From: Bubalus kerabau | Taxonomy: Eukaryota > Chordata > Mammalia > Artiodactyla > Bovidae | Length of the DNA stretch: 64,000 nucleotides | Assembly: GCF_029407905.1 (NCBI RefSeq) | Contig: NW_026577882.1 | Coordinates: 1,984,001-2,048,000, forward strand | Reading direction: 5' to 3' | Shown: in pieces, positions 12,789-24,800 of the stretch | Position numbering within the stretch: position 1 is the first letter of the stretch | Layout of the letters: each line of letters begins with the position of its first letter | Position numbers and translations under genes: made by a program | Notes under the pieces: generated by a model | What the model was told of the DNA's origin: nothing | Databases searched by the model: none | What the model saw: the letters and a program-made list of their open reading frames with translations, nothing else

Positions 12789-13784
12789 CTTGTTTAAATT
12801 GCTGAGTTTGGGGTGTCCTTTCTGTATTCTGGCAGTTTGTGGAGTTCTTTAATGTGGCATTTCCTCGCTGTGTGTGGGTTTGTACAGGTGTCTTGTCAAG
12901 GTTTCCTGGTTAGGGAAGCTTGTGTCCGTGTTCTGGTGGGTGGAGCTGTATTTCTTCTCTCTGGAGTGCAATGAAGTGTCCAGTAATGAGTTATGAGATG
13001 TCTGTGGTTTTGGGGTGACTTTGGGCAGCCTGTATCTTGAAGCTCAGGGCTGCGTTCCTTTGTTGCTTGGGAATTTGCTTGGTATGTCTTGCCCTGGAAC
13101 TTGTTGGCTCTTGTGTGGTGCTTGATTTCAATGTCGGTATGGAGGCATTTGATGAGCTCCTGTCAATTAATGTTCCTTGGAGTCAGGAGTTCCCTGGAGG
13201 CAGGGTTTGGACTTAAGCCTCCTGCTTCCAGTTATCTGTCTTACTTTTACAGTAGTTTCAAAACTTCTCCTTCTATACAGCACCATTGATAAAACATCTA
13301 CGTTAAAGAAGAAAAGTTTCTCTACTGTGAGGGTCACTCAGAAAGGTTCACAGCGTTACATGGAGAAGAGAAGAGGGAGGAGGGAGTTAGAGGTGACCCA
13401 AATGAGATGAGGTGGAATCAATAGTGGAGAGAGTGGGCTGGCCAGTAGTCACTTCCTTATGTGCACTCCACAACTGGACCGCTCGAGATGTTCACAGAGG
13501 TATACAGAGACAAGAAGAAGGAGGAAGGAGACAGAGGTGGCCAGAAGGATAAAAGGGGGGAATGAAAAGGAGGGAGACAGATCCAGCCAGTAATCAGTTC
13601 CCTAAGTGTTCTCCACCGTCTGGAATACACAGAAATTCACAGAGTTGGGTAGAGTAGAGAGGGGTTAGGGAGGAGACACAGGCGACCTGGTGGAGAAAAA
13701 GGAGAGTCCAAAGGGAGAGAGAGCAGTCAAGCCAGTAATCTCGCTCCCTAGTGAAAAATGGGTACTGAAGATTGGGTTCTTAAA

Positions 13785-14237
13785 GGTACAAAATTGGTAA
13801 CAAATACATAAAAGCAAAAATTAAAAATCTAGAGTAGAGTTTGGAATTTCAAAAATACGATGTTAAAGAAAAGAAGAAGGAAAAGAAAGAGAGAAAAAAC
13901 GAACAAAGAAAAACAAACAAGGTCGCAAAAATTATCAAGAAAATACAGGTACAAAATTGATAACTAATACCAAAAAGCAAAAATTAAAAATCTAGAGTAG
14001 AGTTTGGAATTTCAAAAATACAATGTTAAAAAAACGGAAGAAGAAAACTAAAGAGAAAACAAACAAACAAAAACAAGCAATGTCGCAAAAATTATAAAGA
14101 AACTACAGGTACAAAATTGATATCAAATACCAAAAAGCATAAATTAAAAATCTAGAGTAGATTTTGGAATTTCAAAAATACAATGATAAAGAAAAGAAGA
14201 AAAAAAAAAACAAAACAAAAAAACACGGTCAAAAAAT

Positions 14238-14240
<3 letters not shown>
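13785..14240. repeat. Three ~160-bp tandem units in the L1 5'UTR
   Basis: GGTACAAAATTG recurs at 13785, 13949 and 14109 (spacing 164 and 160 bp). Each is followed by the shared AAATTAAAAATCTAGAGTAG and TTTGGAATTTCAAAAATAC segments. The third unit ends in an A-rich stretch that runs into the TA microsatellite. Confidence 0.85.

Positions 14241-14242
<2 letters not shown>

Positions 14243-14273
<31 letters not shown>
14243..14273. repeat. (TA)n microsatellite
   Basis: Uninterrupted TA dinucleotides, about 15 copies, at the end of the third A-rich unit in the L1 5'UTR. Probably length-variable. Confidence 0.95.
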
Positions 14274-14276
<3 letters not shown>

Positions 14277-15823
14277 GTTTGCTGAAGAAGAAAAAAATAG
14301 GGTCTTTTTTTTTGCAAAGTAATAGGTTATAAAAGTGAAAATTAAAGGAACAATAGACGACTTAAAATTAAAAAAAATTAAAAAAAAGAATGAATGATCA
14401 TAAAAATATATCTAGGACTTTCTCTGGTTTTGTTGTGAGTATCGTGGGTTCAGTTCATTTTTGGCTAGTTCCTTGGTCCGACTTATATTTCTCAAGATCT
14501 ATAGGCGCATTCCTATGTAGTCCTAGTAACCACAGGGTTTTAATCTATTGCCTGTAGCTTCCAAGGCGATTCCCTCTGTTATAGCTTCTTTTGTTTGCTG
14601 GTCTCTTCAGTGTCTGGTTTACGCCCTGACACAAAGGAGACGGAGGAGGACACTTTTTTTTTTTAGGCTCACTTGTTCAATTGCGCAGTGGGGAGGGAGG
14701 GAGGGAAGCTGCAAACAAATAACACTGGCGTGCGCTCGCAGTGCCTCAGCCACACTGGGTCTGCCCCCGCTCACGGCGCGTGTAGCCTCCCTGCCCACAC
14801 TGCTCGGGCTCTAGGTTGTTCCACCGGGAACAATCCGAGGCTGGCCCTGGGCTGCATGCACCTCCCAGGTCCAAGCCGCTCAGGTTCAGGCACTCGGGTA
14901 GTCCTCAGAGGCACAGACTCGGTTGGACCTGCGTTTTGTGCTCTTCCCAGGTCCGAGCAGCTCAGGTGATGAGGTGTTTGGCGAGCACCAATGTTGTGAC
15001 TTATCGCCTCCCTGCCACTCGGTTATCTGGGTGTAAAACAGGCGCACCTTCTCAGGCAGATGTTGACTGTCCAGATCCCCAAGAAGTTTTAGTTAGCAAA
15101 GAAGCCTGCTTACAGTTTTATAGATAATGTCTCTCTGGGGCTGCGATTGCCCCCTTCCGGCTCTGGCTGCCTGTCACCGGAGGGGGAAGGTCTGCAGCCG
15201 GCTATCTCTGTTCAGTCCTTTGTTCCGTGCGCGGGCCTGGCGGTGTCTTAGGTTAGGGCTGGCTTTTTGCGTGGTAGATATCCCAGAGTCTGGTTTGCTA
15301 GCCCAAGTTATTTCGTTCAGATAGCGCTCAGGGTATTCAGGCCAGATTCTTACTCTAAGCGATGCAGCCCGCGCCGCGCCTCCCTGCCCAGCCCCTGCTT
15401 GCTAATGGTGTGAGCAGGCGTCTGCACTGCTTCGCGGCTGGGGGAGTTACCGTAGGGCTTGCAGTCTGCGAGTTTTAATTGTTTATTTATTTTTACCCCC
15501 CTTATGTTGCCCTTTGTGCTTCCAAAGCTTGGCAAAGATTTGGCAGTGAAAAGCTTTCCTGGTGTTTGGAAACTTTTCTCTTTTTAAGACTATCTTCCCG
15601 GGACAGAAATCCCTCCCTCCCTCTTTTGTCTCTTTTTTTGTCTTTTATACTTTTTCCTACCTACTTTCCAAGAGTTGGGTTGCTTTTCTGGGTGCCTGAT
15701 GTCCTCTGGCAGCATTCATAAGTTGTATTGTGGAATTTACTCGACGTTTAAATGCTCTTTTGATGAAATTGTTTGGGGGGGAAAGAGTTCTCCCCGTCCT
15801 ACTCCTCAGCAATCTTGGCTCCT

Positions 15824-15833
15824 CTCTTGTGGA
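15824..15833. other. L1 target-site duplication, right copy
   Basis: CTCTTGTGGA follows the L1 5' end directly and leads into the satellite GTTTGGAGAG. It has one mismatch to the left copy at 7650-7659. Confidence 0.8.
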
Positions 15834-18800
15834 GTTTGGAGAGAGCACGCGGGATTGCTCTCCAGGCCATGCAGGAAAAGAAGGCCCTCATCTCGCGATG
15901 TCGGGGGAGTCTCGTGGTTTTTCTGGAGCTGCGGTGCCAGTGTGGGGTTTCTCACAAGGTACGACCGGGAGCTCAGGGAGCCTCTCGTGTGGTGTCAGGG
16001 AAGTCAAGTCTCCATACGAGTGGCGAGGGGGCGCACGTCATTGCTCTCGAGTCATTGTAGTGGAATCAGGGCTCAACACAATAAAAAGGATGCTCGAGGT
16101 CTTTCTCGGGTTGCAGCAGGAAACCCTGGGTTCCCTCGACTTGTGCCTGTGACCTCAGGTAGCTTCTCAGGGTGCCTCTGAGAAGTCAGGGATACTATGG
16201 AGCTGGGAGAGGCCTCTCGGGACTCCACTGTGTTTGCTGCAATGGAAGAGGGCCTAATCTCGAGATCAGGAAGGAACCTCAGGGTTCCTCTCCATTTCTG
16301 ACTCAGATCGCAGGGTCCCTGCAGAGTTGGGACAGGAGAGTCAGGCCTCGTCTTGTGTGGAGGAATGGAACTCCGCTTGCCTCTCGAGTTGTTCAAGGAG
16401 TGACAGGCCACTTGTCGAGCTGTGTGTGGAACCTGCGGTTTTTTCCAGACAATGCATGGGGGTGTCAGTGCCCCTACGTGATGTGCTTTCATCCACAGGG
16501 TTGCCTTCGAAGTGGTGTGTGGGCATCGGGTTCTTATCAAGAGCGGACTGGGAAATCGGGGTCTTTTGGAATGCGGCACCACACACGAGGCTACGTCTCG
16601 AATTTCCTCATGAGACGGGCCTCATGCTGAGGTGCCCCTGGAAGGTGGGGAAAGCCTTCCAGACAAAGCAGGTTAATCGACCCTCCTGTCGCGATCAGGA
16701 GGGGAGAAGGGGCTCAGATGAAGTGGTGCCGGGAACCTCGGTGTTCCCCTCGAGTGAGACCAGTATGTCAGGGAACTTTTGGGGTCACATGAAGCTTGCC
16801 AAATACTGTTTCAAACTTCAAGACGAAACGTGGGACTTCTCTTGAGACGCTGTGGCGGGCAAGGGCCTCATCTTGTGATGAAGGGGAAACCACGTGGTTT
16901 TTTTCGAGTTGCGATGGGATTGTTGACTTACGACGGGGAATTCAGGCTTCCTCTTGTGTTGGCCCAGGGAAGTGCATTCTTCCATTCGAGTTGCCAGGGA
17001 GAGCTGGGTGGGAATTGCTCTCGAGTCACGGCAGGTCAAAATAGACCTCATCTAGGCTTGTGTCCAGGACCTAATGTTCCTCTCCAGGGGCGATAGGGAT
17101 CACGGGGACGCATTCCAGACTCACCCAGTGAGTCAGGCCTCGGCTCGAGGGGAAGCAAAGGATTCTGATATCCTCCTGGGTCGCGATAGGTATCTCTTGG
17201 AGCCCACTGAATGGCCTCCAGGGAGTCAAGCCTCCTGTGGAGTTTGGAGAGAGGACTCGGGATTGCTCTCCAGGCCATACAGGAAGAGAAGGCCCTCAGC
17301 TCGCAATGACGGGGGCGTCTTGTGGGTTTTCTCGAGTTGGGGCACAAGTATGAGTTTTCTCACGAGGTACGACGGGGAGCTCAGGGAGCCTCTCGTGTGG
17401 CGCCATGAAAGTCAGGTCTCTATGCGTGTGATGAGGGGGAGCCCATAAATGCTCTCGAGTCATGGTAGGGAAATCGGGACTCAAGACGTGTTGAAGAAGG
17501 AGTCTCGAGGTCTTTCTCAGGTTGCGGCAGGAAACCCTGGGTTCCCTCGACTTGAACCGGTGACCTCAGGGAGCTTCTCAGGGTGCCTCTGAGAAGTCAG
17601 GCATACTGTGGACTTGGGAGGGGCTCTCGGAACTCCACTGGGTTTGGTGCAATGGCAAAGGTTCTCATCTCGAGTTGAGGCAGGAACCTAAGGGTTCCTC
17701 TCCATTTCAAACTCCGACCACAGGGTCCCTGAAGAGTTGGGACAGGAGAGTCAGGCCTCGTCTTGTGTGGAGGAATTGAACTCCGCTTGCCTCTCGAGTT
17801 GTTCACAGGATAACAGACCATTTGTCGAGCTGTGAGTGGAACCTTCGGTTTTTTCCGTAAGATGCATGAGGGGGTCAGTGCCCCTTCGTGTTGTGCCTTC
17901 ATCCACAGGGTTGCCTTCAAAGAGGTGTCCGGATATCGGGTTCTTATCAATAGCGGAGCAGGAAATCGGGGCCTTTCAGAACGTGGCACCATCCATGAGG
18001 CTACGTCTCGAATTTCTTCGTTAGACTGGTGTCATCCTGAGGTGCGCCATGAAGATCGGGAACCCCTTCCAGACAAAGCAGGGGAATCGACCATCTTGTC
18101 GCGACCAGGAGGAGTGAAAGGGCTCAGTTGAAGTCGTGCCGGGAACCTTGGTGTTCCCCTCGAGTGGGACCGGTGTGTCGGGAAACTTTTGGGGTCGCTT
18201 CAAGGGTGCCAAGTACCGTTTTGCACTTCAATACGGACTTGGGGCTTCACTTGACATGCTGTAGAGGGCAAGGGCCTCATCTTGGGATGAAGGGGGAATC
18301 ACGTGGTTTTTCTCAAGGTGCGGCGGGATTCTCGAGTTACGACGGGGAATTCAGGCTTCCTCTTGTGTTGGCCCAGGGAAGTCCAATCTTCCATTCGAGT
18401 TTCGAGGGAGAGCTGGGGTTTGCTCTTGAGTCACTGCAGGGCAAAAGAGACCTCATCTAGGCTTGTGTCCAGGACCTAATATTCCTCTCCAGGGCCGACA
18501 GCGATCTCGGGTTTGCATTCCAGACGCATCCTGGGAGTCAGAGCTCGACTAGAGGGGAAGCAAAGGACCCCGCTCTCCTCTTGAGTCGCCACAGGTGTCT
18601 CTTGGAGCCCACTGAGTGGCCTAAAGGGAGTCAAGCCCCTGTGGAGTTTGGAGAGAGGACTCAGGATTGCTCTCCAGGCCATGCAGGAAAAGAAGGCCTT
18701 CATCTCGCGATGACGGAGGCGTATCGTGGGTTTTCTCGAGCTGGGGAGCCAGTGTGGGATTTCTCACGAGGTATGACGGGGAGTTCAGGTAGCCTCTCGT

Positions 18801-21800
18801 GTGGCGCCAGGGAAGTCAGGTCTCCATGGGCGGGGCAAGGGGGAGCGCGTCATTGCTCTCCAGTCAGGGTAGGGGAATCGGGCCTCATGACGGGTTGAAA
18901 AAGGACTCTCGATGTCTTTCTAGGGTTGCGGCAGGAAACCCTGGGTTCCCTTGACTTGTGCCGGTGACCTCAGGGAGCTTCTCAGGGTGCCTCTGAGAAG
19001 TCAGGGATACTGTGGATTTGGGAGAGGCCTCTCGGGACTCCTCTGGGTTTGGTGCAATGGAAGAGGGCCTCATCTCGAGTTGAGGCAGGAACCTCAGGGT
19101 TCTTCTCCTGACTTCCTGGAGCCGGATCTGACTCAGATAGCAGGGTCCCTGCTGAGTTTGCTCAGGAGTCAGGTCTCGTGTTCTGCGGAGGAATGGAACT
19201 CCGCTTACATCTCAAGTTGTTCAAGGATGACACCACTTTTCGTGATGTGTGTGGAACCTGCGGGTTTTTCGGAGATGCACGGGGGTGTCAGTGCTCCTTC
19301 CTGTTGTGCCGTCATCCACAGGGTTGCCTTCGAAGAGGTGTCCGGGCATCGGGTTCTCCTCAAGTGCGGACCGGGAAATCGGGGTCTTTCAGCATGTTGC
19401 ACCACCCACTAGGCTACGTCTCGAATTTCCTCGTGAGATCGGCCTCATCCTGAGGTGCGCAGGAAAGTCTGGGAACCCTTTCCAGACAAAGCAGGGGAAT
19501 CGACCCTCCTTTCGGGATCAGGAGAAGAGAAAGCGCTCAGATGAAGTAGTGCCGGGAACCTCGGTGCTCCCCTTGAGTGAAACTGGTAAGTCGGGTAACT
19601 TTTCGGGTTGCATCAAGGGTGCCAAGTACCGTTTCGCACTTCAAGATGGAACCTGGGACTTCTCTTGAGATGCAGTAGTGGGCAAGGGCCTCATCTAGCG
19701 CTGACGGGGGACCCACGTGTATTTTCTCGAGTTGCGGCCGGATTCTTGAGTTACGAGGGGGAATACAGGTTTCCTCTTGTGTTGGCCCAGGGAAGTCCAA
19801 TCTTCCATTCGAGTTGCAAGTGAGAGCTGGAGATTGCTCTTGAGTCACTGCAGGGCAAAATAGAGCTCATCTAGGTTTGTGTCCAGGACCGAGTTTTTCT
19901 CTCCAGGGGCGACAGGGATCTTGGGGTTGCATTCCAGACTCACCCGGGGAGTCAGGCCTCGTCTCGAAGGGAATAAATGGACTCCGCTCTCCTCTCGAGT
20001 CGCGACGGGTATCCCTTGGAGCCCAAGAGTGGCCTAAATGGAGTTAAGCCTCCTGTGGAGTTTGGACAGAGGACTCGGGATTGCTCTCTAGGCCATGCAG
20101 GAAAAGAAGGCCCTCATCTCGCGATGACGAGGGCGTCTCGTGGGTTTTCTCAAGGTGCAGTGCCTGGTTGGGGTTTCTCACGAGATAGGACGGGGAGCTC
20201 AGGGAGACTCCTGTGGTGCCACGGAAGTCAGGTCTCCATGGACGTGGCGAGGGGGAGCGCCTCATTGCTCTCAAGTCATGGTAGGGGAATCGAGCCTCAA
20301 GACGCTTCGAAGAAAAACTCTCGAGGTCTTTCTCGGGGTGTGGCAGGAAACCCTGGGTTCCCTCGACTTGTGCCCATAACCTCAGGGAGCTTATCGGGGT
20401 TCCTCTGAGAAGTCAGGGATACTGTGGAATTGAGAGGGGCTTCTCGGGACTTCACAGGGACTGGTGCAATTGAAGAGGACCTAATCTCGGATTGAGGCAG
20501 TAACATCAGGGTTCCTCTCCATTTCTGACTCGGATAGCAGGGTCCCTGCAGAGTTGGGACAGGAGAGTCAGACCTCGTCTTGTGCGGAGTAATGGAACTC
20601 CGCTTGCCTCTCGAGTTGTTCACGGGATGACAGGCCACCTGTCGAGTTGTATGTGGAACCTGCGGTTTTGGGGGACGATGCACAGGGGTGTCAGTGCCCC
20701 TTCGTGTTGTGCCTTCATCCACAGGGTTACCTTCGAAGAGGTGACCGGGCATCGGGATCTTATCAATAGCGGACCAGGAAATCGGGGTCTTTCGGCATGT
20801 GGCACAACCCACGAGGCTACGTCTCGAATTCCCTCGTGAGACTGGCCTCATCCTGAGGTTCGCCGGGAAGTCTGGGAACCCCTTCCAGACAAAGCAGGGG
20901 AATCGACCCTCCTGTCGCCATCAGGAGGGGAGAAGAGGCTCAGCTGAAGCGGTGCTGGGAACCTCCGTGTTCTCCTCGAGTGAGACCGGGGTGTCAGGGA
21001 AATTTGGGGGTCGCATCAAGGGTGCCAAGTACCGTTTCACACTTCAAGACGGAACATGGGACTTCCCTGGAGACGCTATAGCTGACAGGGGCCTCATATT
21101 TCGATGACGGAGGAACCACGTTGTTTTTCTCCAGTTGCCGCGGGATTCTCGAATTACAATGGGAATACAGGCTTCCTCTTGTGTTGGCCCAGGGAAGTCC
21201 AATCATCCATTCGAGTTGCGAGGGAGAGCTGGGGATTGCACTTGAGTCAATGCAGGACAAAAAAGGCCTCATTTAGGCTTGTGTCCAGGACCGAGTTTTC
21301 CTCTACAGGCGCGACACGGATCTCGGGATCCCATTCCAGACTCACCCAAGTAGTCAGGCCTCGGCTCGAGGGGAAGCAACGGAATCCGCTCTCCTCTAGA
21401 GTAGCGACGTGTATCTCTTGGAGGCTACTGAGTGGCCTAAAGGGAGACAGGCCTCCAGTGGAGTTTGGAGAGTGGACTCGGGATTGCTCTCTAGGTCATG
21501 TAGGAAAAGAAGGCCCTCATCTTACGATGACGGGGGCGTCTCGTGAGTTTTCTCGAGCGGCGATGCCAGTGTGGGGTTTTCATGAGGTAGGACGGGGAGC
21601 GCAGGGAGCCTCTCGTGTGGCGCCAGGGAAGTTAGGTTTCAATGGGCTTGGCGAGGGAAATGCGTCATTGCTCTCCAGTCATTGTAGGGTATCGGGCCTC
21701 AAGACGCAGTAAAGAAGGACTCTCGAGGTCTTTCTCAGAATGCAGCAGGAAACCCTGGGTTCACTCGACTTGTGCCAGTGACCGCAGAGAGCTTCTGAGG

Positions 21801-24800
21801 GTGCCTCTGAGAAGTCAGGGATACTGTGGAGTTGGGAGGGGCCTCTCGGGACTCCACTGGGTATGGCGCAATGGAAGAGGGCCTCATTTCGAGTTGATGC
21901 AGGAACGTCAGGTTTCATCTACTTTTCTGACTCCGATCGCACGGTCCCTGCAGAGTTGGGAAAGGAGGGTCAGGCCTTCTCTTGTGTGCAGGGACGAAAC
22001 TCCGCATGCCTCTCTAGTTCTTCAAGGGATGACAGGACACTTGTCGATCTGTGTTTGGAATCTGCGTGTTTTTCCGTACTATGCATGGGGATGTCAGTAC
22101 CCCTTCGTGTTGTGCATTCATCCACAGGTTTGCTTTCGAAGAGGTGCCCGGGCATCAGGTTCTTATTAAGAGCGCACCGGGAAATCGAGGTCTTTCCGCA
22201 TGTGGCACCACCCACCAGGCTACGTCTCGGATTTCCTAGTGAGACCGGCCTCATCCTGAGGTGCGCCGGGAAGGTCGGAACCCCTTGCAGACAAAGCAGG
22301 GGAATCGACCCTCCTGTCTCAATCAGGAGGGGAGAAGGGGCACAGATGAGGTGATGCCGGGAACCTCGGTGTTCCCCTCCAGTGAGACCAGTGTGTTGGG
22401 GAACTTTTGGGGTCGCATCAAAGGTGCCAAGTACCGTATCGCACTTCAAGATGGAACGTAAGACTTCTTTTGAGACGCTGTAGCGGCAATGGCCGCATCT
22501 TGCGATGAAGAGGGAATGACGTGGTTTTTCTCGAGTTGTGGCGGGATTCTTGAGTTACAACGGGAAATTCAGGCTTCCTCTTCTGTTGGCCCAGGGAAGT
22601 CCAGTCTTCCATTCGAGTTTCGAGGGAGAGTTGGGGATTGCTCTAGAGTCACTGCAGGAAAAAAGAGACCTCATCTAGGCTTGTGTCCAGGACCTAATGT
22701 TTCTCTCCAGGGGCGACAGGGATCTCCGGTTCGTATATCAGACTCACCCGAGGAGTCAGGCCTCGCCTCGAGGGGAAGGAAAAGACTCCGCTCTCCTCTC
22801 GAGTCGCGACGGGTATGTCTTGGAGTCCACTGAGTGACCAAAATGGAGTCAAGCCTACTGTGGAGTTTGGAGAGAGGACTCGGGATTGCTCTCCAGGCCG
22901 TGCTAGAAAAGAAGGCCGTCATGTTGCGAAAACGGGGGCGTCTCGTGGGTTTTCTCTATCTGCGGCGCCAGTGTGGGGTTTCTCACGAGGTATGATGGGG
23001 AGCTCAGGGAGCCTCTCGTGTGGCGCCAGGGAAGTCAGGGCTTCATGAGTGTAGCAGAGGGAGTGCGTCATTGCCCTCGAGTCATGGTAGGGGAATCAGG
23101 CCTCAAAGCGTGTTGAAGAAGGACTCTTGAGTTCTTTCTATGGTGGCGGCAATAAACCCTGGGTTCACTCGAATTGTGCTGGTGACCTCAGGGAGCTTCT
23201 CAGGGTGCCTCTGAGAAGTCAGGGATACTGTGGAGCTGGGACGCGTCTCTCGGGACTCCACTGGGTTTCGTGCAATGGAAGAGGTCCTAATCTCGAGTGG
23301 AGGCAGGAACCTCAGCGTTCCTCTCGTGACTTCACTGGCGCTGGTCTGATTCGGATCGCAAAGTCCCTGCAGAGTTGGGACAGGAGAGTCAGGCCTCGTC
23401 TTGTGTAGAGGAATGAAACCCCACTTGCCTCTCGAGTTCTTCAGGGGTGACAAGCCACTTGTTGAGCTGTATGTAGAACCTGCGGGTTTTTCCAGACGAT
23501 GCACGAGGGTGTCAGTGCCCCTTTGTGTTGTGCCTTCATCCACAGGGTTGCCTTCGAAGAGGTGTCCAGGCATCGGGTTCTTATCAAGAGCATACCGGGA
23601 AATCATAGTCTTTTGGCATGTGGCACCACCCGCGAGCTACGTCTCGAATTTCCTCGTGAGACCGGCCTCATCCTGAAGTGCCCCGTGATGGTCGGGAACC
23701 CCTTACAAACAAAGCAGGGGAAGTGACCCTCCTATCTCGAACAGGAGGGGAGAAGGGGCTCAGATAAACTGGTGCCGGGAACCTCGGTGTTCACCTCGAG
23801 TGAGACTGATATTTCGGGGAACTTTTGGGGTCACATGAAGGGTGTCAAGTATCGTTTCGCACTTCAAGACGCAACGTGGGACTTTTCTTGAGAAGCTGTA
23901 GCGGGCAAGGGCCTCATCTTGCGATGACAAGGGAAACAAGTGTTTTTTCTCGAGTTGCGGTGGGATTCTCGAGTTACGAAGGGGAATTCAGGCTTCCTCT
24001 TGTGTTGGCCCAGGGAAGTCCAATCTTCCATTCGAGTTGTTAGGGAGAGCGGGGGATTGCTCTCGAGTTACAGAAGGGCAAAAGAGACCTCATCTAGGCT
24101 TGTTTCCAGGACCTAATGTTCCTCTCCAGGGGAGATAGGGATCTCGGGGTTGCATCCCAGACCCACCTGGTGAGTCAGGCCTTGTCTCGAGGAGAAGCAA
24201 AGGACTCCATTCTCCTCTCGAGTCGCGACGGGTATCTCTTGGAGCCCACTAAGTGGCCTAAAGGGAGTCAAGCCTCCTGTGGAGTTTGGAAAGAGGATTC
24301 GGGATTCCTCTCCAGGCCATGCAGGAAAAGAAGGCCCTCATCTCGCGATGACAGGGGCGTATGGTGGGTTTTCTCGAGCTGCGGCGTCAGTGTGGGGTTT
24401 CTCACGAGGTACGACAGGGAGCTCAGGGAGCCTCTCTTATGGCGCCAGGGAAGTCAGGTCTCCATGTGCGTGGCGAGAGGGTGCGTGTCATTTCTATAGA
24501 GCCATGGAAGCAGATTCGGGCTTCAAGACACATTGAAGTAGGACTCTCGAGGTCTTTTTCGCATTGTGGCAGGAAACCCTGGGTTCCCTCGACATGTGCC
24601 GGTGACCTCATGGAGCTTCTCCGGGTGCCTCTGAGAAGTCAGGGGTACTGTGGAGTTGGGAGGGGCCTCTCTGGACTCCACTGGGTTTGGTGCAATGGAT
24701 GAGAGCCTCATCTCGAGTGGAGGCAGGAACCTCATGTTTCCTCTCCTGGGTTTCCTGTCGCTGGTACTGACTCGGATCGCAGTTTCCCTGCAGAGTTGGT

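Larger units (their letters stand above)
7660..15823 (-). mobile_element. Near-full-length LINE-1 (bovine L1-BT-like), defective
   Basis: An 8164-bp non-LTR retrotransposon on the minus strand, inserted in the satellite. The poly(A) tail appears as poly(T) at 7660-7669. In element order there is a ~3-kb 5'UTR (15823-12789), an ORF1 remnant (12788-11852), a ~25-bp spacer, an ORF2 remnant (11826-8103) and a 443-bp 3'UTR. The 5' end reads AGGAGCCAAGATTGCTGAGG, like the start of full-length ruminant L1s, so it is not 5'-truncated. A 10-bp target-site duplication (one mismatch) flanks it. ORF1 and ORF2 carry stops and frameshifts, so it cannot move autonomously. It is younger than the array it interrupts. 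Confidence 0.95.
12789..15823 (-). promoter_or_regulatory. L1 5'UTR / internal promoter region
   Basis: About 3.0 kb upstream of ORF1 on the minus strand. The distal part (about 14650-15500) is GC- and CpG-rich and is the likely promoter. The proximal part (13.3-14.4 kb) is purine/A-rich on plus and includes three ~160-bp tandem units and a TA microsatellite. The 5' terminus begins at 15823. The unit is assigned as 5'UTR by position between a recognisable L1 start and ORF1. Promoter activity is inferred from family knowledge, not shown by the sequence. Confidence 0.75.
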
